Shown here piece by piece: positions 1 through 11,034 of a stretch of DNA of 64,000 nt. The translations under genes were made by a program, and so were the position numbers. Each line of letters starts with the position of its first letter. Positions within the stretch are counted from its first letter, which is position 1. Source of the DNA: Eleusine coracana subsp. coracana (taxonomy: Eukaryota; Streptophyta; Magnoliopsida; Poales; Poaceae); assembly GCA_032690845.1 (NCBI GenBank), contig CM064417.1, positions 22,856,808-22,920,807 of the forward strand, in the 5' to 3' direction. Under the pieces are notes generated by a model. It made no database searches. It saw only the letters and a list, made by a program, of their open reading frames with translations, and was not told the origin of the DNA.

Positions 1-1078
1 GCAAGCTCCAAGAGCTTGGTATGAACACCTCAAGGGTTATTTGATCAACAAAGGCTTCACCATTGGCAAGGCTGATCAAACCCTTTTCACCCACAAAATC
101 AATAATGATATATTTATGTGCCAAATATATGTCAATGAAATTATATTTGGCTCTACTAATCAACTTTTTGTGAAGAGTTTACCAAGATTATGACTAGGAA
201 ATTTGAGATGTCCATGATGGGGGAGTTGAAGTTCTTTCTAGGCTTTAAGGTCAAGCAACTAGAAGAAGGAACTTTCATAAGTCAAACCAAGTACACTCAA
301 GACATACTCAAGAAATTTAACATGGATAAGGCAAAGCCCATAAAGACTCCAATGAAGACAAATGGACAGCTTGGGCTAGATGCAAATGGCAAACCTATGG
401 ATCAAAAGGTATATCGCTCCATGATTGGCTCTTTGCTTTATCTTTGTGCATCTAGGCCCGATATTATGCTTAGTGTGTGCATGTGTGCAAGGTTTCAAGC
501 CGCTCCAAAGAAAAGTCACATTGTGGCTATCAGAGAATTATGAGATATTTAGTTCACACACAAACCTAGGGTTGTGGTATCCAAAGGGTTCCAAGTTCAA
601 GCTAGTTGGCTATTCTGATGCCGACTATGCCGGATGTATGGTGGATAGAAAGAGTACATCCAGGACTTGCCAATTCTTGGGTAAGTCCCTTGTGTCATGG
701 TCATCCAAGAAACAAAATTCCGTTGCCTTATCCACAGCCGAAGCGGAGTATGTAGCAGCCGGTAGTTGTTGTGCTCAACTACTTTGGATGAGACAAACTC
801 TAAAGGACTTTGGATACACTATGACTAAAGTTCCTCTCCTATGTGACAATGAGAGTGCCATCATGATTGCATATAACCCCATTGATCATAATAGAATTAA
901 GCATATAGATATCCGACACCACTTCTTTAGAGATCATTCAATCAAAGGGGATATTGAGATTAGTTACGTTAGAACCGATAAACAACTAGCCGATATCTTT
1001 ACCAAACCCCTATATGAGAAAAGGCTTTGTGAGCTTAGGAGTGAGCTAAATATTTTTGACCTATGTAATGTGGAGTAG
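1..1078 (+). pseudogene. Ty1/copia (SIRE/Maximus type) reverse transcriptase C-terminus and RNase H, broken
   Basis: C-terminal part of a copia polyprotein that would copy the element RNA to DNA. The window opens in the RT palm. The usual YVDD catalytic box reads YVNE near position 130, so the polymerase site is lost. The frame breaks near 170 and again near 520-545. From 590 the RNase H follows (SDADYAGC, DRKSTS, ALSTAEAEYVA, KHIDIRHHF, FTKPL) and ends at a stop at 1076-1078. The wording of the RNase H and the downstream env-like ORF point to the SIRE/Maximus lineage. Gag, protease, integrase and the 5' LTR lie outside the window. Dead copy; assignment to copia is very secure, the lineage a good inference. 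Confidence 0.93.
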
Positions 1079-1909
1079 TGACCTTTGCACTTTGCTTATG
1101 TTGTTTGTTTCTTGTTGAATCTCTCTTTGCAAATCAAAAGTTGAAAAATCTCATAAATGTCTTTAATTGTGAAAACTTTTGGGGCTTGATCAATAGATCA
1201 TAATGTGGAGACTTGTGAGTATTGTTCCATCTTAATTGGTTATGTGCTACTATTCACAAGTTAAAACATGTTTTTTTAAATATATATTACTTGTCCAAAA
1301 ATTCTAAGTCTATAAAAGCCTATTTCTGTGCAAGACAGAGAGCGACGGAACTTCCGTCATCCTTTGATGGAACTTTTGTTACTGAGTAGTTCTAAACTTG
1401 CCCAAGACAGAAAGTCACAGAACTTCCGTCACCATATGACGGAACTTCCATGAATAGCTAAGAGTAAATCAGTTGCTCACCGACAGCGGCGGAACTTCCC
1501 TCACCCATTGACGGATCTTCCGTCGGTCTAGGTTAAGAGGCCCGAGACCCTCTCCTTCCTCAATCCAACCGGTCACTTCCTTTCTCCTCTCTCTCTCTCT
1601 CCGTGCGCACGAACCCTAAGGGCGACTTGGAGGCAATTCGAGGGGTTTTAGATATTCCACCGTTGAAGTTCATTGAAATTGAGGGGATTCAACTCCTCCT
1701 CCACGGAACTTCCGAGATCTCCATCCTTTTTCTCCTATCCTTGCCCTAGGTATGAAATTTGACCTAGACCTCATGTTTTTGGTCAAAATCTTCAAATGCA
1801 TGTGTTTCTCTTGGACATATAGGTTCCATTGTACCTAGTCTATCACTTTATGGACAAATTTGACTAGGTGTGGTAGGATCTAGGAGTATTGCGAGATTTG
1901 GTGCAAACT
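1079..1909 (+). other. Non-coding region between copia pol and env-like ORF
   Basis: No credible ORF. It holds a cluster of GGAACTTCCGTC motifs (1344-1524), a CT-rich stretch near 1590, and a sequence resembling a 5' splice site (CCTAG/GTATGA) near 1747. It ends abruptly where the truncated CRM-like LTR begins at about 1910. I read it as the spacer and leader before the env-like ORF of the SIRE-type element. Confidence 0.55.
1344..1524. repeat. Cluster of imperfect palindromes (GACGGAACTTCCGTC type), copia spacer
   Basis: At least five copies of a 15-bp near-palindrome with core GGAACTTCC flanked by GAC/GTC, at about 1344-1358, 1417-1431, 1436-1450, 1489-1503 and 1510-1524, some with one or two changes. 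The same motif on the opposite strand recurs in the LTR of this element around 10751-10992. Function unknown. Confidence 0.85.
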
Positions 1910-2353
1910 GCGTTGCCTGTTTTTGGCCTTTGGGCTCTGTATCCAGTTGAGCCCTATTATGGGCGTGTCTACAGGGTCTTGCGTGACACTAGGGTCTTCA
2001 TATAGAACCGCTGCTGCACCATTAGGGTTTGGATTTTGCTTAGATTATTCTGTTCATAACAGTTTTGCCGTCATATCGGTTTGTGAGACTCCAACTTCGT
2101 GAGTTTAATCATACATCTGCAATTGTGTTGCTTTTTTCATTGTTCTTTCTTGTGTTTTTGATTTGTAGACAGGGATTTGCCTTCTCAGCAAGGTCAATCA
2201 TCCTTGGACGGCTGATAACCAGAGGAGACGTTGTGTTGTGATTGCGGGGTTCTGAACGTGTTGTTTAGAAGCCGGATCGATTTGTGTTTCACCTCCGCTG
2301 AAATCAAGATTTACCAGAACCTTTTGGAAGATCAGGAACCCATGTCCACATCA
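1910..2353 (+). repeat. 5' LTR remnant of CRM-like copy 1
   Basis: Matches the 3' half of the 921-bp LTR at 8259-9179, starting at the TTTTTGGCCTTTGGGCT segment and ending in CCACATCA. Roughly 475 bp of the 5' side are missing, replaced by copia sequence. Confidence 0.88.
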
Positions 2354-2355
2354 AG

Positions 2356-2368
2356 TGGTAATCAGAGC
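2356..2368 (+). promoter_or_regulatory. Primer-binding site of CRM-like copy 1
   Basis: TGGTAATCAGAGC begins 2 bp after the LTR end. It resembles the initiator-Met tRNA site TGGTATCAGAGC but has one extra A. The same 13-mer stands next to the 5' LTR of copy 2. Confidence 0.8.
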
Positions 2369-3541
2369 TTCAGGTGCACTGTTAGGTTCGCACTACCCTT
2401 TAGTTTTGTTTTCGTGTTCTTCCTATCGTCCACAGAAAAGCCAAAAAAATTTTCCCCCGCCCATAATCACGTGTTTAGCCTTTGCATATTTCAATTTTAG
2501 AGTCTGTAGTATTGAGTTTGTGCCCTAGTTCTTGTTTAGTCGCTTGTTTAGTTTGTGTTTTTGTCGAGTAGTGTTTTCCTTGCAACCCTAGCCGCCATCC
2601 CCTCTCACCACCCTCTGTTTTGTCAGCTTTGGGTGCTTAGGTTGATTGATCAACACGCCTACCCTAATCCCGCCCTAAACCCATCCTAAACACCTTGGAC
2701 CAATTCCCATAAATTCCACTTCCTCCTGCATCCACCCGCCAAAAAAATCCCTACCCGACCCCAAACCCGACTCGGGTTTCACTCAAACCCCGGGTTTCTT
2801 CAAAACCGATTCCGACACACCTTCAGTAAACGGCCATAATTTTTCGCTCCATTGTCCGTTTTGGCTCAATTTTTTACAGGAGCTTCATGACTCAAAAAGG
2901 GGCCATCTCAACCCTTCTCAAAATAATTAAAAAAAATCGGGAAGATAAAGAAAAAATTCATTCAAGTTGAAACCCGACATTTTCTGAAAATTACAGAATT
3001 TCTGTAGGCCACATCCTACCTCTGTTTGAGCTGAATTGTTTTGTGGGTTCTCTCCCATTTCCACCGAGTTGGAGAAAAATATCAAAAAAATAAAATCAAA
3101 AAACAAGAAATTTCGGATTCTACTAGTGCTCCATCTATGTCCCTAGATTTTGGAGGTTTGGCTGTTTTACACCTAGCCCCGTGATGTGCTCTATTCTCCT
3201 TTCACACTTTGTTCTGCCATTGCTATCAGTACTTCTCTAGGACATAGTTGGACCAGCAACTAAGGACAAGTTACTTGGGGCACTTATTTAGCGTTACTCT
3301 CTGTTTTTTATTTGTGTGCCACTCACAGATATATATTTGACCTTCCTAGCCCTACATATTTCTTCTGGACAACACACAAGTTATTTTGTGAGCCTTGCAA
3401 TCGTGGAACACACCTTCCTGGTATCCTTTGCTTTGCTTTTCAGAACTTTGTGAGAGCTTTGTAAGAAGCTTCCTTTTGCTGTGTTGAGAGGCACCACTGC
3501 TTAGTAGTTTTGTAGGGAGAACCTTCACTGTTTGTTTCCTT
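2369..3541 (+). other. Untranslated leader of CRM-like copy 1
   Basis: About 1.2 kb between the primer-binding site and gag without a credible ORF. It is alignable by eye in reverse complement with 24438-25589 of copy 2, so it is a real element leader. It is rich in A-runs and CCCGACTCGGG-type segments. Confidence 0.7.
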
Positions 3542-4985
3542 TTGGTGTTTGTGAAATTAGAAAGCGATGGAGAGGGTGCTTCACCCTCAAAATTTGATGA
3601 GTGCATGAGCCAAGATCAGCTACAGAAGTCTTTGCAGGCGGTTCAGAGTGATTTGGCAGAGACGATCACCAGGGTCATCACTGACACGGTCACCAAGCTT
3701 CACCTGGGAGAAAGCATTGAGCGGTTGGATAAGAGAGTCTCTAAGTTAACTGATTAGGTTATCAAGTTGGAGACCACTCATAAGACCATCAACACCAACA
3801 CCAATGACGTTGAAGACGACCATGATGAAGACACGGTGTATAAGGTTGATGGTACCGTGGATAGGTCAGCTACAAGGACCGCAAGATTACGACATCGTTT
3901 GCAACATAACACTCAAGGTATGGGTGATTTCCACAACCACAACCGTCACCCACAAGGTAACCATGCTCCAGATGACCCGTATGATAAAATTAAGTTTTCA
4001 ATTCCTTCATCTTCGGGTCAGTATTATGGTGACGCTTATCTTGATTAGGAGATGACCGTAGATCAAAAATTTAATTCCCAGCTTGTTCCTGAACAACATA
4101 GAGTTAGACAAGCTACTAGTGAGTTTAATGACTTTGCTATTGTTTGGTGGAGTGGTCTAGCTACTGAAACTGATTTGCCTACTACTTGGGAAGAACTTAA
4201 GGTAACAATGCATGATCATTTTGTTCCTCCTTCTTTTTATAGAGAGATTCGTAATAAACTACAGCGCTTAGATCAAGGAGATAAAATTGTTCAGGAGTAC
4301 TTTAGTGAGCTTCAGAAGGGTTTGATTCATTGTGTTGTAGTTGAAATAGTAGAGGATCAGATTTGCTCCTTTTATTCTGGTTTGAGAAGAGAAATTCAGG
4401 ACATCCTTGATTATAAAGAATTTTATACCCTCAACTAGTGTTTCCAGTATGCTATGCTTACAGAGAAAGAATCGTAAGGACTTTTCCGGGCATTTGAGGA
4501 GTACAGCAAGTCCAGGACCTTCTACCCACCACGGCCGACGGGGACTTCGGGGCTGCCCAAGCCATCTTTCTGGCCACCCCCACAAGCAGCTGCCAAGGGA
4601 ACCAGTGTTGTTTCTACAGCACCAAGATCAGCCTCTGCACATTCTACTCGCTCCGGGTAAAAATTTTGTGCAGGTACCAGCTAGTAGTGCCTCCTTTGTT
4701 GCTTCGACGGGACGCACTACAGGGATTCAGTGCCACCGCTGCCATGGTCTTGGTCATGTGCAGAAAGATTGCCCAAGTAAGCGGGCATATATGGCGACGG
4801 ACGATGGCAGTTACATGAGCACCTCCAATGTGGAGGATAAGGAGGAGGATGTCGCTGCTACCAGCAGCGACCTCGTCCTTGGAGGCGGAGACACCATGGC
4901 CTACATGTGTATTATTGTGCAGCGTGTGCTTAGCACACAAATCCAGCAGCCCGAGACGATGCAACGACATAATTTGTTCTAGATT
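3542..4985 (+). pseudogene. Gypsy gag remnant, CRM-like copy 1
   Basis: Nucleocapsid/capsid precursor that would package element RNA. The start codon seen in copy 2 (MSGSDGEG) is lost here. Pieces in shifting frames carry the capsid domain (IVWWSGLA, FYREIRNKLQRLDQGDK, QEYFSELQKGLI) at about 4050-4440 and a zinc knuckle CHRCHGLGHVQKDC (CX2CX4HX4C) at about 4731-4772. In-frame stops occur near 3755, 4046 and 4436, with further frame changes after that. It is followed directly by the protease region. Dead. Confidence 0.88.
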
Positions 4986-5573
4986 TTCTTCCTCATCAAG
5001 AACCGCCGAGCACGTGTCATCATTTATAGAGGAAGCTGCAACAATTTGGTTAGTTCTGATGTGGTTAAGAAGCTTGATTTGATCACACGCCCACATCCAC
5101 ATCCATACTACATTCAGTGGTTAAATGACTTTGGAAAAGCTAAGGTAACACAAACTTGTAGAGTTCCTTTTTCCATTGGTTCTTATGTTGATTCTGTTGA
5201 TTGTGATGTTGTACCCATGCAAGCATTTTCACTTTTATTGGGTAGACCTTGGGAATTTGATAATGATGTTGTACACCATGGTAAAAGTAATAAGTACACT
5301 TTTATGCATAAAGGAACTAAAATTACTTTGTTACCAATGACCCCTGCTGAAATTGTACAAGCTGATTTAGAAAGAGCTGCTAGTTTGAAAAATAAAGGTC
5401 ATGAAATTCAGCAACCTATTAATTCTGATTCTTCACCTAGTAATGTGAATGATTCTTTAAGTTCTAAGGGTGCTGGAATTAAATTACAAGGTCGTTCATG
5501 TCTTGCAACAAAATCTAAGCTTGCTGAAATTTCTACTGATGATGATATTTGCTATGCTTTGATATGCAAATAA
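4986..5573 (+). pseudogene. Gypsy aspartic protease remnant, CRM-like copy 1
   Basis: Would cut the Gag-Pol polyprotein. The active-site segment reads VIIYRGSCNN (about 5015-5045) where copy 2 has VIIDGGSCNN, so the catalytic Asp is replaced by Tyr and the next Gly by Arg. The rest of the fold is recognisable: SVDCDVVPMQ, LLLGRPWEFDNDVVHHG, KYTFMHKGTK. A stop at 5571-5573 separates it from the RT part. Confidence 0.88.
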
Positions 5574-5576
5574 GCT

Positions 5577-6995
5577 TTGTTTTCGCTTGATGATATTGCT
5601 TCTAGTGCTTTGCCTCCTGCTGTCACTAACCTTTTGCAGGAGTATGAGGATGTTTTTTCAGCTAAGATACCTCCGAGATTGCCACCTTTGAGAGGGATTG
5701 AGCATCAAATTGATTTGATTTTGGGTGCTACTTTGCCAAACCGTGCTGCTTATAGGACCAACCCTGAGGAGACTAAGGAGATACAACAACAAGTCCAAGA
5801 CCTTTTGGATCCTGGGTATGTTCATCAATCACTTAGTCCTTGTGTTGTTCCTGTACTTTTGGTTCCTAAGAAAGATGGTACTTGGCGTATGTGTGTAGAT
5901 TGTAGAGCCATTAATAACATTACTATTAGGTATTGTCATCCTATTCCTAGGCTAGACGACATGCTTGATAAGTTATGTGGTGCTATAATTTTCACTAAAA
6001 TTGATTTGCATAGTGGCTACCATCAAATTAGAACGAAACTTGGAGATGAATGGAATACAGCTTTCAAAACCAAATTTGGGTTGTATGAGTGGTTAGTAAT
6101 GTCTTTTGGTTTAACTAATGCACCTAGTACTTTCATGCGTTTGATGAATGAGGTTTTAAGAGCTTTCATTGGCAAATTTGTGGTAGTTTACTTTGATGAT
6201 ATCTTGATTTATAGCAAATCCATGGATAATCATATGATTTATTTGCGTGTTGTTTTTTATGCTTTACGACCTGCACGTTTATCTGGTAACCTTGAGAAGT
6301 GCACCTTTTGTATGGATCGAGTCTCTTTTCTTGGCTATGTTGTGACTCCACAGGGAATTGAGGTGGATGAGGTGAAGATTGAAGCCATAAAGAGCTGGCC
6401 TGTATCGAAAACTATCACACAGGTGAGGAGTTTTCTTGGTCTTGCAGGTTTCTACCGCCGATTTGTCAAAAGATTTCAGCACCATCGCTGCACCATTGCA
6501 TGAGTTGACAAAGAAGGGCATCGAGTTCCATTGGGTAAGGTACATCATGAGTCCTGTGATTCTTTGAAGGACAAACTTACACATGCACCATTGCTGCAAC
6601 TACCCACTTTGATAAGACTTTTGAGCTTGAATATGATGCTAGTGGTATAGGCATTGGTGGTGTTTTGATGCAAGATGGTAAACCTGTTGCATAATTTAGC
6701 GAAAAAATTACTGGGCTTGTTTTGAATTACTCCACTTATGATAAGGAATTATATGCTCTTGTACATTCCTTATAGACATGGCGTCATTATTTGTTGCCCA
6801 AAGAATTTGTTATTCATTCTGATCATGAATCGCTTAAGTATATTCGCTCACAATGCAATTTCAACCATAGACATGCTAAATGGGTTGAGTTTATTGAGTC
6901 ATTTCCTTATATGATTAAACATAAGAAAGGAAAGAATAATGTGATTGCTGATGCTTTATCTAGGCGCTATACTTTGTTGTCTCAACTTGATTCTA
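5577..6995 (+). pseudogene. Gypsy reverse transcriptase and RNase H remnant, CRM-like copy 1
   Basis: RT region with PVLLVPKKDGTWRMCVDCRAIN, the FTKIDLHSGYHQIR palm segment and an intact catalytic YFDDIL box near 6190. The frame is open from 5577 to 6503, then shifts close to the FYRRFVK segment. RNase H follows in pieces (DASGIGIGGVLMQDGK, YSTYDKELYALV, SDHESLKYI) with several stops. The KGKNNVIADALSRR connector into integrase is present near 6930-6965. Polymerase residues survive but the polyprotein cannot be made in one piece. Confidence 0.92.
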
Positions 6996-7056
6996 GAATT
7001 TTTGACTTGAGGCAATTAAAAAACAATATGCTGATGATGCTGATTTTAAGGATGTA

Positions 7057-8574
7057 ATGCTGCAATGTAAACAAGGTCGTGCTTGGAAAAAATTTGTGTT
7101 GAATGGTGGACTCTTGTTTAGAGCTAACCGCCTATGCATTCCAGTTGGTTCTGTTCATCTTTTGTTATTGCAGAAGGCGCATGGAGGTGGATTGATGGGT
7201 CATTTTGGTGCTAAGAAGACGGAGGATATTTTGGCCACACACTTCTTTTGGCCAAGGATGAGGAAATATGTTGAGCGCTTTGTTGCTCGCTGCACTACAT
7301 GTCAAAAAGCTAAGTCTCGCTTGAAACCACATGGTTTATACATGCCACTTCCTGTTCCTTCTATTCCTCGGGCGGATATTTCTATGGACTTTGATTTAGG
7401 ACTGCCTAGGACTAAGAGGGGGAGTGATAGCATTTTTGTTGTTGTGGATCATTTTTCTAAGATGGCACACTTTATTACATGTAATAAGACCGATGATGCT
7501 AGTCATATTGCTGACCTCTTTTTCAAAGAAATTATACTTTTGCATGGTATGCCTTGTACTATTGTTTCAGAGCATGATGCAAAATTCTTGAGTCACTTTT
7601 GGCGCTCACTTTGGAATAAGTTGGGTACCAAGTTGTTGTTTTCTACAACTTGTCATCCACAAACTGATGGACAAACTGAATTTGTGAACCGCACATTAGG
7701 GACTATGTTGAGAGCTACTTTGAAGAAAAATTTGAAGCACTGGGAAGAATGTTTGCCTCATGTTGAGTTTGCTTATAATCGGGCAACACATTCTACTACC
7801 AAGATAAGTCCCTTCAAGGTACTGTATGGTTTTGATCCCCGTACTCCACTTGATATACTTCCTCTACCTATTAATGAGAGAGTTCATGTTGATGCTAAGG
7901 AGCATGCTGAATTTATTTTGCAAATGCATGAGACCACTAGACTTAGCATTGAAAAGATGAATAAAAAGTATAAAATTGCTGGTAGTAAAGGTAGAAAGGA
8001 AGTAAAGCTTGATGTAGGAGATTTAGTATGGTTACACTTGAGAAAGGATAGATTTCCAGAATTGAGAAAGTCTAAATTAATACCTAGAGCTGATGGTCCA
8101 TTCAAAATAATTGAGAAGATTAATGATAATGCATACAAACTTGAGTTGCCTCCCGAGTTCGGGGTTAGTCCTACTTTTAAAATTTCAGATTTGAAACCAT
8201 ATTTGGGAGAAGAGGATGAGCTTGAGTCGAGAATGACTCTCCTTCAAGAGGGGGAGCATGATGAGGAGATCAATCCTATAGATACACACAACACTCTTCC
8301 AATTCTGGACTTGCAAGGTCCAATCACTAGAGCTCGCGCACGACGACTAAATTTAGAGGTGAGCTTGTTCCTACGTTCTTTGCTATATGTTACTTTTGAG
8401 AATGGTTTGCTACCTAATGATTATTTTATGATTAGGAACCATGAAGAGGACCAGGAGATGATGGGAGAAGAACTTGGGAACGTGAAGGACCAGCAAGGGC
8501 TTAGAAGCCAAGGTGAAGGCCCAATCAATACCGACTTCGAGTCTGTTTCGGGGCCCAGAACCAGTATGCACTAA
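7057..8574 (+). pseudogene. Gypsy integrase with LTR-encoded C-terminal tail, CRM-like copy 1
   Basis: A 505-codon open stretch. Zinc-binding HHCC region (HGGGLMGHFGAKK ... CTTCQKAK), then the catalytic core: first Asp in SMDFDLGLP, the second site reads IVSEHDAKF where copy 2 has IVSDHDAKF, and the Glu in DGQTEFVNRT is kept. The Asp-to-Glu change probably inactivates strand transfer. The C-terminus (LVWLHLRKDRFPELRKSKL, then ITRARARRLN) passes the LTR boundary at 8259, so about the last 105 codons lie in the 3' LTR. Open but an isolated remnant of a broken polyprotein. Confidence 0.92.
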
Positions 8575-9179
8575 AATGGATGCCCAGGACGCACACTGAC
8601 TCAGATTTAGACGTTCTACATATGCACGGAAAGCTAAGGAGAAGTCCTTTCCAATGCTGCCAGTCTCATGTCAAAATCCATCAGGAGTCATCAGGAATCA
8701 TCAAATCAAAAGAGGGTCCAGAATCTGTGTTGGTGCTTCGTCGCCTGTTTTTGGCCTTTGGGCTTTGTATCCAGTTGAGCCCAATTAGGGGCGTGTCTAG
8801 AGAGTCTTGCATGACCCTAGGGTCTTCACATACAGCCGCCGCCACATCATTAAGGTTCAGGTTTTGCTTATATTATTCTGTTCATAACAGTTTTGTCGTC
8901 ACATCGGTTTGTGAGACCCCAACTTCGTGAGTTTAATCATACATATACAATTGTGTTGCATTCTTTGTTGTTCTTGCTTGTGTTCTTGATTCATAGGCAG
9001 GGATTGGCCTTCTCGGCAAGGTCAATCGTCCTTGGATGGTTGATAACCAGAGGAGATGTTGTGCTGCAATTGCAGGGTTCTGAACGTGTTGTTTAGAAGC
9101 CGGATCGATTTGTATTTCGCCTCCGCCCATCAAGATTTACCAGAACCTTTCAAAAGATCGAGAACCCTTGTCCACATCA
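8259..9179 (+). repeat. 3' LTR of CRM-like copy 1
   Basis: 921 bp, starts TGATGAGGAG and ends TCCACATCA. It is homologous over its full length to the LTRs at 11659-12582, 18812-19735 and 25605-26528. The first ~315 bp encode the integrase C-terminus. The 3' boundary is set by the solo LTR, which has a clean target duplication. Confidence 0.92.
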
Positions 9180-9906
9180 CAACTTCTGCTTCACTCTCAA
9201 CAGGATGCTCAGGGTGACCATAGCTCCTAAGGCAGGGTATGCTACTTCTATTGTTGAGCACTCAAGGAACATTCTTGCTAGGTTTAGAGATGGAGTTGCA
9301 CCTTTCAGTGACATGGACTTCATTGTCCAGAAGATCTATACTTCATCTCTAGATACTAGGAGAGTTCTTCCTTTTGCTCCCTACCTCATGAGGATGATTG
9401 AGTCGGAGACCGGGTTAGTGTTTGACAAGGAATGCAAGCACTAGCCCCTGAAGCCTCGAGTGCAAAGTGCCCACTGTCCTCTTTATGGCTCTCTTGCAGC
9501 TCCAACCTCCAACCAATTTGTAGCTGCTAGAGCCTTTGCTGTAGGCACTTCTGCCAGGCCAGCTTCTCCTCCTCCTCCAGAGCAACCTCGTCGTCCGTCC
9601 TCTCCCTTTGTATCCCTCCTGAAGAGCATTCTGGCTGCCTGTTGCTTCAATGCTAAGGAGAATTAGGAAAACAAGAGGAAGATCAAGAAGCAAGTGCACC
9701 GCTACAAGAGATATCAAAGGGAACAAGGCCATGTAGTGTCTCCGGATGGCTCCGAGTGTGAGCCCGATGGTGAGCCACCCGCCTTTGAGGATCCCCTTGC
9801 AGCTTATGATTGGGACAATATCGCCCCTGGATCTTCTAGCGCTCCTCCTTCGGCCAACGAAGACAGTGATGGAGAAGATGAGAGCACCGAAGATGACGAT
9901 GAGTGA
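9180..9906 (+). pseudogene. SIRE-type env-like / extra ORF remnant with two in-frame stops
   Basis: From 9205 to 9906 one frame is open except for TAG codons at 9442 and 9664. The three pieces join in register, so this was one ORF. The first piece (IVQKIYTSSLDTRRVLPFAP, MIESETGLVF) resembles the C-terminal half of the plant transposon-protein domain found downstream of pol in SIRE-type copia elements. The last part is acidic and low-complexity (ending EDESTEDDDE). The N-terminal half should lie on the other side of the CRM-like insertion but is not visible there. ATG at 9205 directly follows a 3' splice-like CTCTCAACAG. Family assignment is moderate. Confidence 0.7.
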
Positions 9907-10408
9907 TCTCTTTTTGTTTCTTGTCTCTCATCCCTTTCTTCTTTTTGGTGCTTTGATACCAAAGGGGGAGAGAAGGCATGAAAAATGATAGGATGTGTGT
10001 CTCTCTTTATTGTAATAGGCTAGTTTTATATTTGGTACTTGGAGCACTTGGACAAACTTTTATTTATATTAGTGTGATATTTGGAAAACTATTTATGAAC
10101 CTTGAAATAACTTTGTGATGCTTTATGGTTCATGCTTTCTGGATGTGATGATGTGTGGTGCTTGTTCATTCTTTGTTTGTGCTAAGTGTGTTGTTAACTT
10201 TCTTTTTTATCGCCTATTGCGCACTTGTACACCTTTTTAGGCACCCCACTTTACAAAATATATGGGGAGCTCGTCCACATGTTTTTTGGTGGATCATGCA
10301 TATCTTTAGGGGGAGCTCCACTATATTTTGCTATTGTTTCTTTTGTTTATCTCTTTATATTGTTTTTAATCTATTATCATCAATCACCAAAAAGGAGGAG
10401 ATTGAAGA
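9907..10408 (+). promoter_or_regulatory. 3' untranslated part and polypurine tract of the SIRE-type copia
   Basis: AT-rich, T-rich untranslated stretch ending in a purine run at 10389-10408 (AAAAAGGAGGAG and on), directly followed by the LTR start TGCATCTAGG. A CCAAAAAGG-GGAGATTG context before the LTR is typical for SIRE/Maximus elements and would prime plus-strand DNA synthesis. Confidence 0.8.
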
Positions 10409-10750
10409 TGCATCTAGGCCCCCTAAGTGGGTTTTGGTGGTTAATGACATAAGATTAAAGATTGTGCTAACATGATTTAAGAGAATGTGCAGTTATCAAA
10501 AGATTATCCACTACCCACAGTTGTGAGATAGTTCTTCCCTCTAGAAGAAGAAGAAAAGAAAAGGACTCAACAAGCTTTCAAGTGTAGATTTGCTATTTTA
10601 ATTGAGTCATAGGTATGCCGAACTATCAAGAGGGGTAGACTTATCTTACTTGAAGGGATTTGATGTGCTGAAGCCTATCCAAAAGCTTTGAGAGATATTT
10701 AGCCAAAGAAACTTGAAAAAGAACCTAGCCAAATGAGCCAAACAGAGGCT

Positions 10751-10992
10751 GACGGAAGTTCCGTCTCCCAGGGATGGAAGTTCCGTCACATGCCATCACA
10801 GAACTTTCCATGGAAGTTCTGTCACTTAAGAAACCTAGCTCAGCCTCAAGCCAGAGCGTGATGGAAGTTCCGTCACCCTTTGACGGAAGTTCCGTTGCAG
10901 CATATTCCACAGAACCAGGCTGCCCATGACTCTTGCAACGGTCAATTTTGAATTCACGGAAGTTCCATGGGCCACCACGGAAGTTCCATCAG
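10751..10992. repeat. Palindrome cluster GACGGAAGTTCCGTC in the copia LTR (U3)
   Basis: Seven or more copies of the 15-bp motif or close variants: 10751-10765 and 10773-10787 (the first perfect), near 10798-10824 two diverged ones, 10860-10874, 10882-10896, about 10957-10971 and 10977-10991. All lie within 300 bp upstream of the TATA box at 11035. A further pair of diverged copies at 11637-11658 is split by the solo LTR. Confidence 0.88.
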
Positions 10993-11034
10993 TCATAGAA
11001 AATGACTGTAATGGATAGTTTTTTGAGAGCTCTC

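Larger units (their letters stand above)
1910..9179 (+). mobile_element. CRM-like Ty3/gypsy retrotransposon, copy 1 (5' LTR truncated)
   Basis: Order on the + strand: truncated LTR (1910-2353), primer-binding site, leader, gag, protease, RT, RNase H, integrase and a 3' LTR (8259-9179). It is the same family as the - strand element at 18812-26528 and the solo LTR at 11659-12582. The reading frame runs into the 3' LTR and the LTR ends are TGATG...CATCA; both, with the ITRARAR-containing tail, suggest the CRM clade of chromoviruses, an inference from family knowledge. It lies inside the env-like region of the SIRE-type copia. No matching target duplication can be read because the 5' end is lost. 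Confidence 0.9.

Noticed and set aside
1344..1524. Heat-shock-element reading of the GGAACTTCC palindromes
   Set aside because: The GAA and TTC units are separated by one base, not two, so the spacing does not fit.
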